A DNA stretch of 39,082 nucleotides from Candidatus Poribacteria bacterium. GTDB lineage: Bacteria > Poribacteria > WGA-4E > WGA-3G. The DNA is taken from NCBI GenBank assembly GCA_022394755.1, contig JAGFCA010000026.1:1-39082 (forward strand), in the 5' to 3' direction. The notes under the pieces were generated by a model. The model did no database searches and was not told the DNA's origin. It saw only the letters and a program-made list of their open reading frames with translations. Shown here in pieces: positions 16,111 to 24,712 of the stretch. The position numbers and the translations under genes were made by a program. Numbering within the stretch: position 1 is the first letter of the stretch; the number at the start of each line of letters is the position of its first letter.

Positions 16111-19018
16111 TAATTCTGATAAGGATCATTCTTTGAAGCAAAACAAGAAACCTTTTGTTCCGAATGTTTTAGGGTTGAAAGTCCAACGAACAAAAGTAGT
16201 TTTCTTGATTTTATTCTTAGGTATTCTCACACCCGCCTTTTCCCAAAACGAAGAGGGGCACGTGTCCAAAACTAGCCTTCAACTTCTCCATGCATCAGAC
16301 ATGGAGGGTGGGATTGAGGCACTTGAAAATGCGCCTCGCTTCTCATCCATCCTGAATGCTCTCAAAACCGAAGTTGAGAACACCGTTATTATTGGTGCCG
16401 GCGATAGTTATATTCCCGGTCCATTTTTTGCCGCTGCGAATAATGGGAGTCTTCGCGAAGTGTTAGGACGAGAAGGTTCAGGACGCGCCGATATTTTGAT
16501 GCTCAATGCGATGGGTTTCATGGCGGGGGCACTTGGAAATCATGAATTTGACGCTGGCACAGACACACTTGCGAGTTTGATTGCAGCAGACAGAGATTAC
16601 GTGGGTACTGCATTTCCATTCTTGAGTGCAAACTTAGATTTTAGTCTTGATAGTAATCTGGCTTCCCTGGTTGTTGATCCGGGACAAGAAGCCAGTACAA
16701 TTCCGAATAGTATCACTAAAAGTGTGGTTATTACTACACCTTCCGGCGAGAAAATCGGCGTTGTTGGAATGACAACACCGCGTCTCAGGAGCCTTTCTAT
16801 ACCTGGGAATGTCAGAATTGCGCCAAAAGACCCGAACGATATAGCAGCATTGGCGGCTATCGTTCAAGAATCTGTTGACGGGTTAACTGCAACAGGGGTC
16901 AATAAGATTATTCTTACCGGACACCTTCAACAGATTCACCTTGATGAGGCACTTGCAGCATATATAAAGGATGTTGATATTATCATTGCGGGTGGTTCAA
17001 ACACGCTTCTCGCTGATGAAAATGATCGTCTTCATTTTGGTGATATCGCAGACCAACCCTACCCGATATTGACACAATCAGCAACGAATGAACCAATTGC
17101 GATTGTTGGGACAGATGGGAATTATAAATACGTTGGACGGTTAGTCGTTGATTTTGACGCAGCAGGTGTTTTAATTCCTGAATCAATTGACACTACTGTT
17201 AGCGGTGCTTTTATCACGGATGAACAGGGTGTTGTGGATACTGGCAATGCAGAACCTGCAGCACGTGTTGTCGAAATCATAGAGGCGGTCCGGAATATTG
17301 TCGTTGTAAAGGACGGTAATATCTTTGGAAAAACGAATGTGTATCTGAACGGGAACCGCAGTTCGATCCGTACAGAGGAAACAAACATCGGTAACCTAAT
17401 CACCGAGGCAAATCTTGATGCCGGGAAACGGGTTGACCCGAACGTAGTTGTGTCTTTGAAAAATAGTGGAGGTATCCGCGCCCCAATCGGTGTAACTGCT
17501 TATGGAGAACTGCTCCCACCACCTGCCAATGTATTGGTTGGTAAAGCGGTAGGTCAAATTTCACAGATTGATATTGAGAATACACTTCGATTCAACGACG
17601 GATTGACACTTTTGACCTTAAGTGCAGTGGAGCTGCTCGAAGTCATTGAACATGCAGTTGGTGTCTCTGGCGGTGGTGCAACCCCGGGACGTTTTCCGCA
17701 AATCGCTGGCATGGCGTTTAGTTTCGATACTTCACTTCCGACGGGTTCAAGGGTTCAGTCGCTTGTCATTACCGACGCAGATGGAAAGTGGTTGGACACA
17801 ATTGTCCAGAATGGTGAAATCGTGGGAGATGCAGATCGCATGTTCCGTATGGTCACCATCACTTTTCTTGTAGACGGTGGCGATAGGTATCCGTTTGCTA
17901 ATTTCCCGAATACAAATCGCGTTGACCTTGCTGAAGTGATGACAGAGGAGGATTCTGGAGGGCAAGCCTCTTTTGCGGATCCAGGCACAGAGCAAGACGC
18001 GTTTGCAGAATATCTCGCAGCGAACTTTTCTGAAATACCTTATGCAATTGAGGATGTTGGTCCCGAGAACGATGAACGTATTCAAAATCTCGCATTCCGT
18101 GCCGACACCTTGATGATGCCGGTGATAAGTGAAGACGTTTATGAGATATCACTCAGCTCGGGTTTGAATATGATTAGTCTACCGCTGATGCCAAACGAAC
18201 CTTACACAGCGCGTTCTTTTATCGAAAATACAAGTGCGACTATGATTATTGAATTCGATGCCGTTGAGCAGAAGTTCAACGGATGGACAGCAAATTCTAC
18301 CGGTAACGGATTTTCAATTGAAGGTGGAATGGGATACATTATTAACGTCCCTATACAGAAGACTGTCAGTTTCAGTGGTGGTGCATGGCAAAACACTACC
18401 TCAACAGCAGCATCTCCGAAGCATCCATCTATTCCGACCACGTGGGCATTTGTCCTACGCACTCACCTTGAAGGTATCAGTGGAGTGAAGTTTACTGTCT
18501 ATAACGGACATACCAGAGTCGCTGAGACGGACGAGAGGAACAATTTTCATGCTGCTTGGGCGGATATGAACCGTCAAGCAGTTGTTTCTGTTGGTGATAC
18601 ATTGACGATTGAAGTACGTGACACAACCGGGGCACTTATTCGCGCTCTCCGACATGTAATCAGTGCATCAGATATCCAAAGGGCGTTCACCGAGCTTCGA
18701 CTTACGCCTGCTGACTTAATCCCGAATCAGACTGTACTACTTGCCAATTATCCGAACCCGTTCAATCCAGAAACGTGGTTGCCTTATCAGGTAGCAAATG
18801 GTACGGAGGTCACAATTCGTATCTATTCATCAACGGGCGAACTTGTCAGAAATCTGGAACTCGGATTTCAACAGGCGGGGTATTATATCGGAAGGACTCG
18901 CGCAGCTTATTGGAATGGACGTAATGATTTAGGTGAACGGCTTGCTTCAGGTGTCTATTTTTTCAAAATGAGCACTCCTGCATCATCGGCGACTCGGAAA
19001 ATGGTTATTAGGAAATAG
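16076..19018 (+). CDS. Secreted 5'-nucleotidase-like metallophosphatase with C-terminal sorting domain
   Basis: A 980-aa exported protein. RTKVVFLILFLGILTPAFSQ (38-57) is a signal sequence. LLHASDMEGG (70-79), GAGDSY (D110), ALGNHEFD (N155, H156) and ILTGHLQQIH supply the calcineurin-type metal ligands, and the C-terminal nucleotidase domain follows (NIGNLITEANLD; LRFNDGLTLLTLS), as in UshA/CpdB-type enzymes. Residues about 685-880 form beta-rich linkers. LLANYPNPFNPETWLPYQ (about 888-905) to the end is the FlgD-like/type IX-like sorting module frequent in Poribacteria. Codon use is visibly richer in GC than in neighbours. The ATG overlaps the upstream gene and leaves 33 residues before the signal core, so a later start, possibly TTG, is likely. 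Confidence 0.85.
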   Translation: MMKMSSKTIPYDNSDKDHSLKQNKKPFVPNVLGLKVQRTKVVFLILFLGILTPAFSQNEEGHVSKTSLQLLHASDMEGGIEALENAPRFSSILNALKTEVENTVIIGAGDSYIPGPFFAAANNGSLREVLGREGSGRADILMLNAMGFMAGALGNHEFDAGTDTLASLIAADRDYVGTAFPFLSANLDFSLDSNLASLVVDPGQEASTIPNSITKSVVITTPSGEKIGVVGMTTPRLRSLSIPGNVRIAPKDPNDIAALAAIVQESVDGLTATGVNKIILTGHLQQIHLDEALAAYIKDVDIIIAGGSNTLLADENDRLHFGDIADQPYPILTQSATNEPIAIVGTDGNYKYVGRLVVDFDAAGVLIPESIDTTVSGAFITDEQGVVDTGNAEPAARVVEIIEAVRNIVVVKDGNIFGKTNVYLNGNRSSIRTEETNIGNLITEANLDAGKRVDPNVVVSLKNSGGIRAPIGVTAYGELLPPPANVLVGKAVGQISQIDIENTLRFNDGLTLLTLSAVELLEVIEHAVGVSGGGATPGRFPQIAGMAFSFDTSLPTGSRVQSLVITDADGKWLDTIVQNGEIVGDADRMFRMVTITFLVDGGDRYPFANFPNTNRVDLAEVMTEEDSGGQASFADPGTEQDAFAEYLAANFSEIPYAIEDVGPENDERIQNLAFRADTLMMPVISEDVYEISLSSGLNMISLPLMPNEPYTARSFIENTSATMIIEFDAVEQKFNGWTANSTGNGFSIEGGMGYIINVPIQKTVSFSGGAWQNTTSTAASPKHPSIPTTWAFVLRTHLEGISGVKFTVYNGHTRVAETDERNNFHAAWADMNRQAVVSVGDTLTIEVRDTTGALIRALRHVISASDIQRAFTELRLTPADLIPNQTVLLANYPNPFNPETWLPYQVANGTEVTIRIYSSTGELVRNLELGFQQAGYYIGRTRAAYWNGRNDLGERLASGVYFFKMSTPASSATRKMVIRK

Positions 19019-19025
19019 GAAGGTA

Positions 19026-19438
19026 TTAACTAAGTAATGGTATCTGTTTATGATTCTCACCGATATTTAAGATGTCAAACACATCACCATTAGTAGGAAA
19101 ACGGGCAAACAAAGCAATCGTTAAATCAACCATCTCTTTACATTTTGATACAATAATAGACTTGCGTTTGAAACGACCCAACCAGTGCCGCATCAAACAA
19201 TTATTGCGTTCTATACAGCAGTTGTAGAGACTTGAAAAAGTTTTGTAATAGCGTTCATTGAAAGTCCGTGGCAATATAACAAGACAATGAGTTTCTTGTG
19301 TTCGGGTGGATGTCCTCGGGGTGTTGTGCGTGTCCATTGGTGTAGACAGTTATTACATCAATAGCGTTGTACGTTATTAACCAAACCATAATTGATGTAT
19401 TGGGTTGCTTGAAATCTCGGACAGTCCTTTGTCTTTCC
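19026..19438 (-). pseudogene. Internally deleted IS1-like transposase remnant
   Basis: Reading leftwards, one frame gives CPRFQATQYINYGLVNNVQR, an internal TGA, then CNNCLHQWTRTTPRGHPPEH and LIVLLYCHGLSMNAITKLFQ, VSTTAV. This is the zinc-finger and helix-turn-helix half of IS1-type transposases. Another frame then gives IERNNCLMRHWLGRFKRKSI and SKCKEMVDLTIALF, the extreme C-terminus. The DDE core between them is absent, so this is an internally deleted, dead copy. The stretch to 19572 also holds a run of thirteen T bases (19505-19517) and nothing else I recognise. Confidence 0.7.
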
Positions 19439-19614
19439 TATAACAAATGATTATATTCATAATGAGTATAATAGAATTCTTGAAATAGTAAAGAAAAAGT
19501 TGGTTTTTTTTTTTTGCATGTTATACTTAACTGATTGATTTGTCTCATTGACAAATTTGATTTTGCTGATCCATGTGCCGTTATTTAGTTAACACTCTCG
19601 AGAGGATTACTACA

Positions 19615-21306
19615 TTGAACAGAATACAAAACCACGCTTGGACACTTATACTTCTTATAACAATTACCCAAGTCCTGATTACCCAGAACGTTTTCTCAAA
19701 AGATATTGAATTTGACGAACTGCCTAAATCTATTCAAGAGATAGCACTTCGGGTCATAGGTGATGTTCCTGTTGACGATGTTGATAGAGAAAAGGATGAT
19801 GGCGAGATTTATTATGATATAGAAGCTGAAGATGATAGAATTAGATTTGAGCTGCAGATCACACCAGATGGAACATTCATAGAAAAAGATATTACAGAGA
19901 ATATATCCTTCTTAGAACTTCCAATACCTGTTCAAGATACAGTCTACAGACAAGTTGGAATGTTAAGTATTAAGGATGTGGATCGCAAAACTGAAATCGG
20001 AAAAAATCTGTATTATGAAGTCGAAGCAGATGAAATGGGAATTGATATTGACCTTGAAATTGCCCCGGATGGAACACTCTTGGACATAGATAAGGACGAT
20101 CCAATTGAACTTAGAGTAGAACTAACAGGTAAATCGAAGCTGCCAACACTGAAGGATATATCACCTTATAGAGAAGCACTTGTTTTTTACGAATATAAAC
20201 TTGTGAAACGACTTGATGGTAAATTCAAAGGTAAAAAACTAAGGGTAGCACATTGGGCAATCTATGACAATCAACCACAGTCTATCGGCAAGCTCAAAAT
20301 TGGTGATAAACAGGAGCTCGAACTCTATCCATACAAACAGTTTAAAGAACTTGAAAGCGTATATACCAGTGATACACTGGAATTAGATCCGGATATACCG
20401 TTTTACCATGATGTTGGACAAAAGATACTTGAAGATGAATCTCTGGATGATCGATTTGATTACGACTCTATATTGTCCGAAAAGATGCCGATATTTTGGC
20501 AACTCAAGAACCAATTGAAGCTTGTTGCATTAGGCGATTCCCGTTGTGAAAGTGGTGTGAAAGCAGAGCTTTTTTACGGTGAAGAAAATCGACAAATACC
20601 TGTAGCCTACAACCTTGCAATTTCTGGTGGGTCATTAGATATACAGAAAATTATTGTTGAAGAATATTTGATGAAACTTCCTAATATAGAGTGGGTGGTT
20701 TATCAGATGTCACCGAGAGTTGTTAACAGACACTACAGAAATGCATCCGGGAAGGAATTGAGAAGAAGCGATGGCTTCCAATTCGATCAGAAACACGAGC
20801 AAAGTCTATGGGATCGTTCCGAAAAACAAAATGAGAAAAAGACGATTGAGGATGTCGCCTCAATTCCCTACGTGTCGGCATACTGGTCTGAACGACCCTG
20901 GGGATGGGTATATGAGAACGAGATTTGGCAAAACCCAAAAAAGGAAAGTTCTAACAGGCGTTGGGAAATCTCTGAAGAACGCTGGAAGAGTCTAACATCA
21001 ATGATTTCGTCATTAAACGAACGTGGTGTGAAGGTATTAATTTGTTTCACACCGTTTCATCCAGTAATGCAAGGTGAACCTATCGTTGATGACGATGGAA
21101 CAACACAAGAAGGGTATCGTGAACTCGTTGCCCGACTAAACCGACTTCAGAATACATTACCTAACTTTGTCTTTGTAGATCTGCTTCAGGGTGGGAATCA
21201 CGATTTCACCGCTGAAATGTTCAAAGATCTTGATCACATGAATGCATCTGGCGCAACAAAATTGACACGGAAACTTGAAGATGTCAGAAAACGTCATTCA
21301 AAATGA
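19615..21306 (+). CDS. Secreted SGNH-like protein with tandem PepSY-like domains
   Basis: A TTG at 19615 with AGAGGA eight bases upstream gives a normal signal sequence (NRIQNHAWTLILLITITQVL); the in-frame ATG at 19573 has no such site. Two similar repeats follow, IEFDELPKSIQEIALRVIGD and FLELPIPVQDTVYRQVG, each with YY-then-acidic strands and a PDGT turn, like PepSY-like (BLIP-type) domains. LVALGDSRCESG holds the SGNH nucleophile Ser, NLAISGGS a second block, and DLDHMNASGA the Asp-His pair near the C-terminus. This matches the SGNH/AlgX-type proteins that act with MBOAT acyltransferases, and such a gene follows 92 nt downstream. The PepSY-SGNH fusion is unusual. The acyl acceptor is unknown. 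Confidence 0.7.
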   Translation: MNRIQNHAWTLILLITITQVLITQNVFSKDIEFDELPKSIQEIALRVIGDVPVDDVDREKDDGEIYYDIEAEDDRIRFELQITPDGTFIEKDITENISFLELPIPVQDTVYRQVGMLSIKDVDRKTEIGKNLYYEVEADEMGIDIDLEIAPDGTLLDIDKDDPIELRVELTGKSKLPTLKDISPYREALVFYEYKLVKRLDGKFKGKKLRVAHWAIYDNQPQSIGKLKIGDKQELELYPYKQFKELESVYTSDTLELDPDIPFYHDVGQKILEDESLDDRFDYDSILSEKMPIFWQLKNQLKLVALGDSRCESGVKAELFYGEENRQIPVAYNLAISGGSLDIQKIIVEEYLMKLPNIEWVVYQMSPRVVNRHYRNASGKELRRSDGFQFDQKHEQSLWDRSEKQNEKKTIEDVASIPYVSAYWSERPWGWVYENEIWQNPKKESSNRRWEISEERWKSLTSMISSLNERGVKVLICFTPFHPVMQGEPIVDDDGTTQEGYRELVARLNRLQNTLPNFVFVDLLQGGNHDFTAEMFKDLDHMNASGATKLTRKLEDVRKRHSK

Positions 21307-21319
21307 TAATGAGAAACCC

Positions 21320-21394
21320 AATTCCTGACTTTACGGTTCACCATAAATCCTAACCTCAATTTATTCCACATCTCGATTGTGTAAATCAGGAATT
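21320..21394 (+). promoter_or_regulatory. Long stem-loop overlapping the MBOAT ribosome binding site
   Basis: AATTCCTGA-c-TTTAC (21320-21334) pairs with GTAAATCAGGAATT (21381-21394): fourteen base pairs with one bulged C. The 46-nt interior can form GGTT/AACC (21335-21338 with 21352-21355) and CACA/TGTG helices, giving a three-way junction. The 3' arm contains AGGA (21388-21391), the Shine-Dalgarno six bases before the ATG at 21398. The folded form would hide it. Candidate cis-acting RNA switch. Confidence 0.5.
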
Positions 21395-21397
21395 TGA

Positions 21398-22801
21398 ATG
21401 GTTTTCAGTTCCCATATATTCGTCTACTATTTCCTACCCATTGCCTTACTCGTTTACTATCTGCTACCCCGAAAAGCCAAACATTTTGGATTAACGTTCC
21501 TGAGTTATCTGTTCTACGGGTGGTCACATCCACTATTTGTGCTCCTCATGTTTACCTCAACCCTGATTGATTATACATGCGGACGGATCATTTCAAGTAG
21601 CAGCAGTAGTCGTAATCGTAAACTTGCTCTAACGGTTTCTATCTGTTCAAATCTATCTCTCTTAGGATTCTTCAAATACTTCAACTTCGGTATCTCAAAC
21701 TTCAATGTTCTCTTGGATTGGTTAGGTCTGCCAATATGGGAGAGTGTCCTGCAAGTTGCACTGCCTCTTGGTATAAGTTTCTACACCTTCCAATCAATGA
21801 GTTATACAATTGATGTATACCGCGGGGATGGAAAAGCAATAAGGAATTTTATAGATTTTGCTTGTTATGTATCCATGTTTCCCCAACTCGTTGCAGGACC
21901 AATCATACGGTTTTCAGAAGTAGATAATCAGCTAAGACATCGTACTCATACACTGCAGAAATTCGTTCGTGGAATAGCATTTTTCGCAGTAGGAATGGCA
22001 AAAAAGATTCTCCTTGCCAACCCCTGTGGTAAATGTGCAGATACGGTCTTTGACGCAGGAATTGTCAATACGCTTGATGCTTGGTACGGCACACTTGCTT
22101 ATGCATTTCAAATCTACTTTGATTTTAGCGGTTATTCCGATATGGCTATAGGTTTAGGACTCATGCTCGGATTTACGTTTCCCAAGAACTTCAATGGACC
22201 TTACAAATCAGAATCAATAACGGATTTCTGGCGTACCTGGCATATATCTCTTTCGAGTTGGTTGCGTGACTACTTATACATTCCACTCGGTGGAAATCGT
22301 CGTGGTCAATCCCGTACATATTTCAATTTAGCACTCGTGATGGTGCTGGGTGGTTTATGGCACGGTGCGTCGTGGAACTTCGTGATTTGGGGAATAATAC
22401 ATGGCGGTATGCTGGCACTTGAACGAAGTTACGGAAAAACAACCTTCTATGCATCTTTACCGAAACCGGTACGTATTGTGTTAACGTTCCTGCTTATACT
22501 CATCACATGGGTTTTCTTCAGAGCGACCAATTTATCAGATGCTCTTATACATCTACGGTCTATGTTTAGTAGTGTGAACGTGCCAGAATCAACCGATCTA
22601 ATAGCCGGAATACTATATCAACCCTACTATCTTTTGACTATGTGTATTGCAGGTATAATCGTTTGGAGTTGTCCGCAGACATGGGAGTGGACACAACGAC
22701 TCACGCCAATTAGAATGGGGGTATGTTTTATATTATTCTTGATCTCACTTGCGGTTATGTCAACACAAACGTATAATCCATTTATCTATTTCATATTCTA
22801 A
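21398..22801 (+). CDS. MBOAT-family membrane O-acyltransferase (AlgI/DltB-like)
   Basis: A 467-aa polytopic protein. MVFSSHIFVYYFLPIALLVY is the usual AlgI-type N-terminus, and FLSYLFYGWSHP and LPLGISFYTFQSMSYTIDVY are family blocks. YFDFSGYSDMAIGLGLMLGF and FWRTWHISLSSWLRDYLYIP lead to LGGLWHGASWNFVIWG with the catalytic His322. Proteins of this type carry acetyl groups across the inner membrane for O-acetylation of exopolysaccharide or cell-wall glycans. Neighbours are an SGNH-like protein upstream and two AlgX/AlgJ-like proteins downstream, a complete transfer set. No glycosyltransferases lie in the window, so the glycan is unknown. Its ribosome binding site lies in a stem-loop. Confidence 0.9.
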   Translation: MVFSSHIFVYYFLPIALLVYYLLPRKAKHFGLTFLSYLFYGWSHPLFVLLMFTSTLIDYTCGRIISSSSSSRNRKLALTVSICSNLSLLGFFKYFNFGISNFNVLLDWLGLPIWESVLQVALPLGISFYTFQSMSYTIDVYRGDGKAIRNFIDFACYVSMFPQLVAGPIIRFSEVDNQLRHRTHTLQKFVRGIAFFAVGMAKKILLANPCGKCADTVFDAGIVNTLDAWYGTLAYAFQIYFDFSGYSDMAIGLGLMLGFTFPKNFNGPYKSESITDFWRTWHISLSSWLRDYLYIPLGGNRRGQSRTYFNLALVMVLGGLWHGASWNFVIWGIIHGGMLALERSYGKTTFYASLPKPVRIVLTFLLILITWVFFRATNLSDALIHLRSMFSSVNVPESTDLIAGILYQPYYLLTMCIAGIIVWSCPQTWEWTQRLTPIRMGVCFILFLISLAVMSTQTYNPFIYFIF

Positions 22802-22865
22802 TACCAATTCAAATTTATTAGTATACATTATTAGTGTTAGAAATAGTTAATTTAGATCAATGTTA

Positions 22866-22988
22866 TTTCTATAAACATTCCGTCCCTCTGGGACTCAGTA
22901 TTGTGGTTAACCTCGTTTTCTATAAACATTCCGTCCCTCTGGGACTCAATAATCTGATATATATGTTTTCTACAAATATTCCGTCCCT
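22866..22988 (+). repeat. 51-bp tandem repeat array, three copies
   Basis: TTTCTATAAACATTCCGTCC repeats at about 22866 and 22917, and a degenerate third copy (TTTCTACAAATATTCCGTCC) at about 22967. The first two hold GTCCC-TCT-GGGAC hairpins (the first at 22882-22894). The third breaks off before the right arm. Period and layout match the 14.8-kb array, but both stem bases are exchanged together (G-C to A-T pairs), preserving pairing. Confidence 0.8.
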
Positions 22989-23019
22989 ACCAAATCAGGA
23001 ATCAGAATCAGAATCAACG

Positions 23020-23076
23020 GTATGAACCCCATTTAGGAGTTCCCCGGGTATGAATGCCGTTTAGCATTCCCCGGGA
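23020..23076 (+). repeat. Second dispersed-repeat type, two tandem hairpin units
   Basis: Two units of about 29 bp: GTATGAACCCC-atttag-GAGTTCCCCGGG, then GTATGAATGCC-gtttag-CATTCCCCGGG. The second folds as GAATGC/GCATTC, perfectly; the first as AACCCC/GGAGTT with one mismatch. Stem bases differ while the loop and CCCCGGG tail are conserved. An ATG inside unit 2 (23054) opens the following frame but is unlikely to be its real start. Confidence 0.6.
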
Positions 23077-23152
23077 CTACAGATTATACAGTAAATTAGT
23101 CCTACGTAGAGGGAATTGTAATGAAGATATTTCAATTGAAAATTGTATAAAT

Positions 23153-24712
23153 ATGCGAAATTTAGCCGAACATCGTCGAGAAACAGCCAAGATAGATCTT
23201 GAAAGTACACATATAAGACAAAATGTGTGTGTAGCAAGTCTTGTTATTTTCTGTATGATACTACTTTCTGTACCGATCTGTCAGTTTACAACTGAATTAC
23301 TGGGACGTAAGTTTCCTCAGTTTTTCCAAGTTGGGGAATTGGTGTCGAACCCGCACCGGGAAGCATTTGAGAAATTTGAAGATACATTAGAAGAGGAATC
23401 TGTACTTGCTAATTGGGTGTTGCCTAATGTTCAATCGATTTTTACAGGTGTATTCAACATAGGGAATGAACAAGCTTATGTTGGCAAAGACGGTTGGTTA
23501 TTTTATCGTGCTGATATAGACGCGGTAATTGGTTTCAAGGATAATTCCACTCCGAACAAGTATAGGGATGCTCTAAATGCCATTATTGATTTTAAACAGC
23601 AATTAGAAGCACGGAATATAACATTGATCGTTGTACCGATACCGGTAAAACCAACGATTTATCCCGAACAATTCTCAGGACGATATGAAAAGGCTAAAAC
23701 CCCATTACACAACCCTTCCTATAGGGAGCTTATAGAAACGCTTGCGTCTGAAGAGGTAATGGTATATGATCCAACTTCACTACTTTTTGATGCTAAGAAA
23801 CAGAGTACTCAGTATCTTAAAACAGATACACATTGGAAACCAGAAGCAATGGAATGGGTTGCTAAAGATCTCGCATTATTTATTAATGAACGTATAGAAT
23901 TTGTCAATCACCCAATACCTCCCTATATCAAGGCGCAAGTTGAAATCGAAAACCTGGGGGATATAGGCAAAATGCTTATGTTACCAGAGAACCAAACTAT
24001 GGTTCAACCAGAAGAGGTAACATCCCATATTATCAGGGATCATTCTGGAAAGTTGTGGGAACCGGAACGTGATGCAGAAATACTATTTCTTGGAGACAGT
24101 TTCAGCAATATCTACTCGCTTGTAGGAATGGGATGGGGAGAATCAGCAGGTTTTGTTGAACACCTTAGTGCAGAACTTTCACGACCAATTGATAAGATCG
24201 TCATTAATGATGGTGGTGCACTTGCAACCCGTCAAACGTTAGTAAAGCAACCTGAACGTTTAAAATCAAAACGTGTTCTTATCTATCAGTTTGCAGCCAG
24301 AGAGTTTTATTCTGGAGATTGGAAGATTCTACCAATACCAAAAGCTGAATCTATCCGTACTGATAAGAGTGAAAGTTCAGTTGAACCTAAAAAGGATATT
24401 ACTCTGACAGCGACCATAAAAGGTAAGACTAACCCACCGATTCCAGGGAGTGTACCCTATACAGAATGTATTATAGCGTTTCATCTTGAAAATATTGAAG
24501 TATCTAATCTACCTCAAGAGATAGTAGTGTTTGTTTGGGGTATGCAGAAAAACAAATGGACGGAAGCCACGAAGTATAAGGTTGGACAGGATATAAAATT
24601 GATTTTAAAACCGTGGTCTTCAGTAGAAACAGATGTTGGCAGTTACAATCGTATAGAATTAGATAATGAGGAGACATGGTTATTAGATATCTATTGGGGA
24701 GAAATACAGTGA
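23153..24712 (+). CDS. AlgX/AlgJ-like O-acetyltransferase-related protein 1
   Basis: From ATG 23153 the protein has 519 residues; the frame extends to an ATG at 23054 that belongs to the palindromic repeat. One membrane anchor lies near residues 25-45 (VCVASLVIFCMILLSVPICQ), so the domain faces the periplasm. GKDGWLFYRAD opens the SGNH-like domain, LIVVPIPVKPTIYPEQFSG follows, LKTDTHWKPEA (near 224) gives the catalytic D-x-H, and ILFLGDSFSNIY (near 313) the nucleophile Ser. The C-terminal 130 residues (TATIKGKTNPPIPGS onward) look beta-rich, like a carbohydrate-binding extension. It overlaps the next gene by four bases. Confidence 0.8.
   Translation: MRNLAEHRRETAKIDLESTHIRQNVCVASLVIFCMILLSVPICQFTTELLGRKFPQFFQVGELVSNPHREAFEKFEDTLEEESVLANWVLPNVQSIFTGVFNIGNEQAYVGKDGWLFYRADIDAVIGFKDNSTPNKYRDALNAIIDFKQQLEARNITLIVVPIPVKPTIYPEQFSGRYEKAKTPLHNPSYRELIETLASEEVMVYDPTSLLFDAKKQSTQYLKTDTHWKPEAMEWVAKDLALFINERIEFVNHPIPPYIKAQVEIENLGDIGKMLMLPENQTMVQPEEVTSHIIRDHSGKLWEPERDAEILFLGDSFSNIYSLVGMGWGESAGFVEHLSAELSRPIDKIVINDGGALATRQTLVKQPERLKSKRVLIYQFAAREFYSGDWKILPIPKAESIRTDKSESSVEPKKDITLTATIKGKTNPPIPGSVPYTECIIAFHLENIEVSNLPQEIVVFVWGMQKNKWTEATKYKVGQDIKLILKPWSSVETDVGSYNRIELDNEETWLLDIYWGEIQ

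Noticed and set aside
22834..23025. 63-aa frame across the 22.9-kb repeats
   Set aside because: Built from repeat units, no ribosome binding site, no family features.
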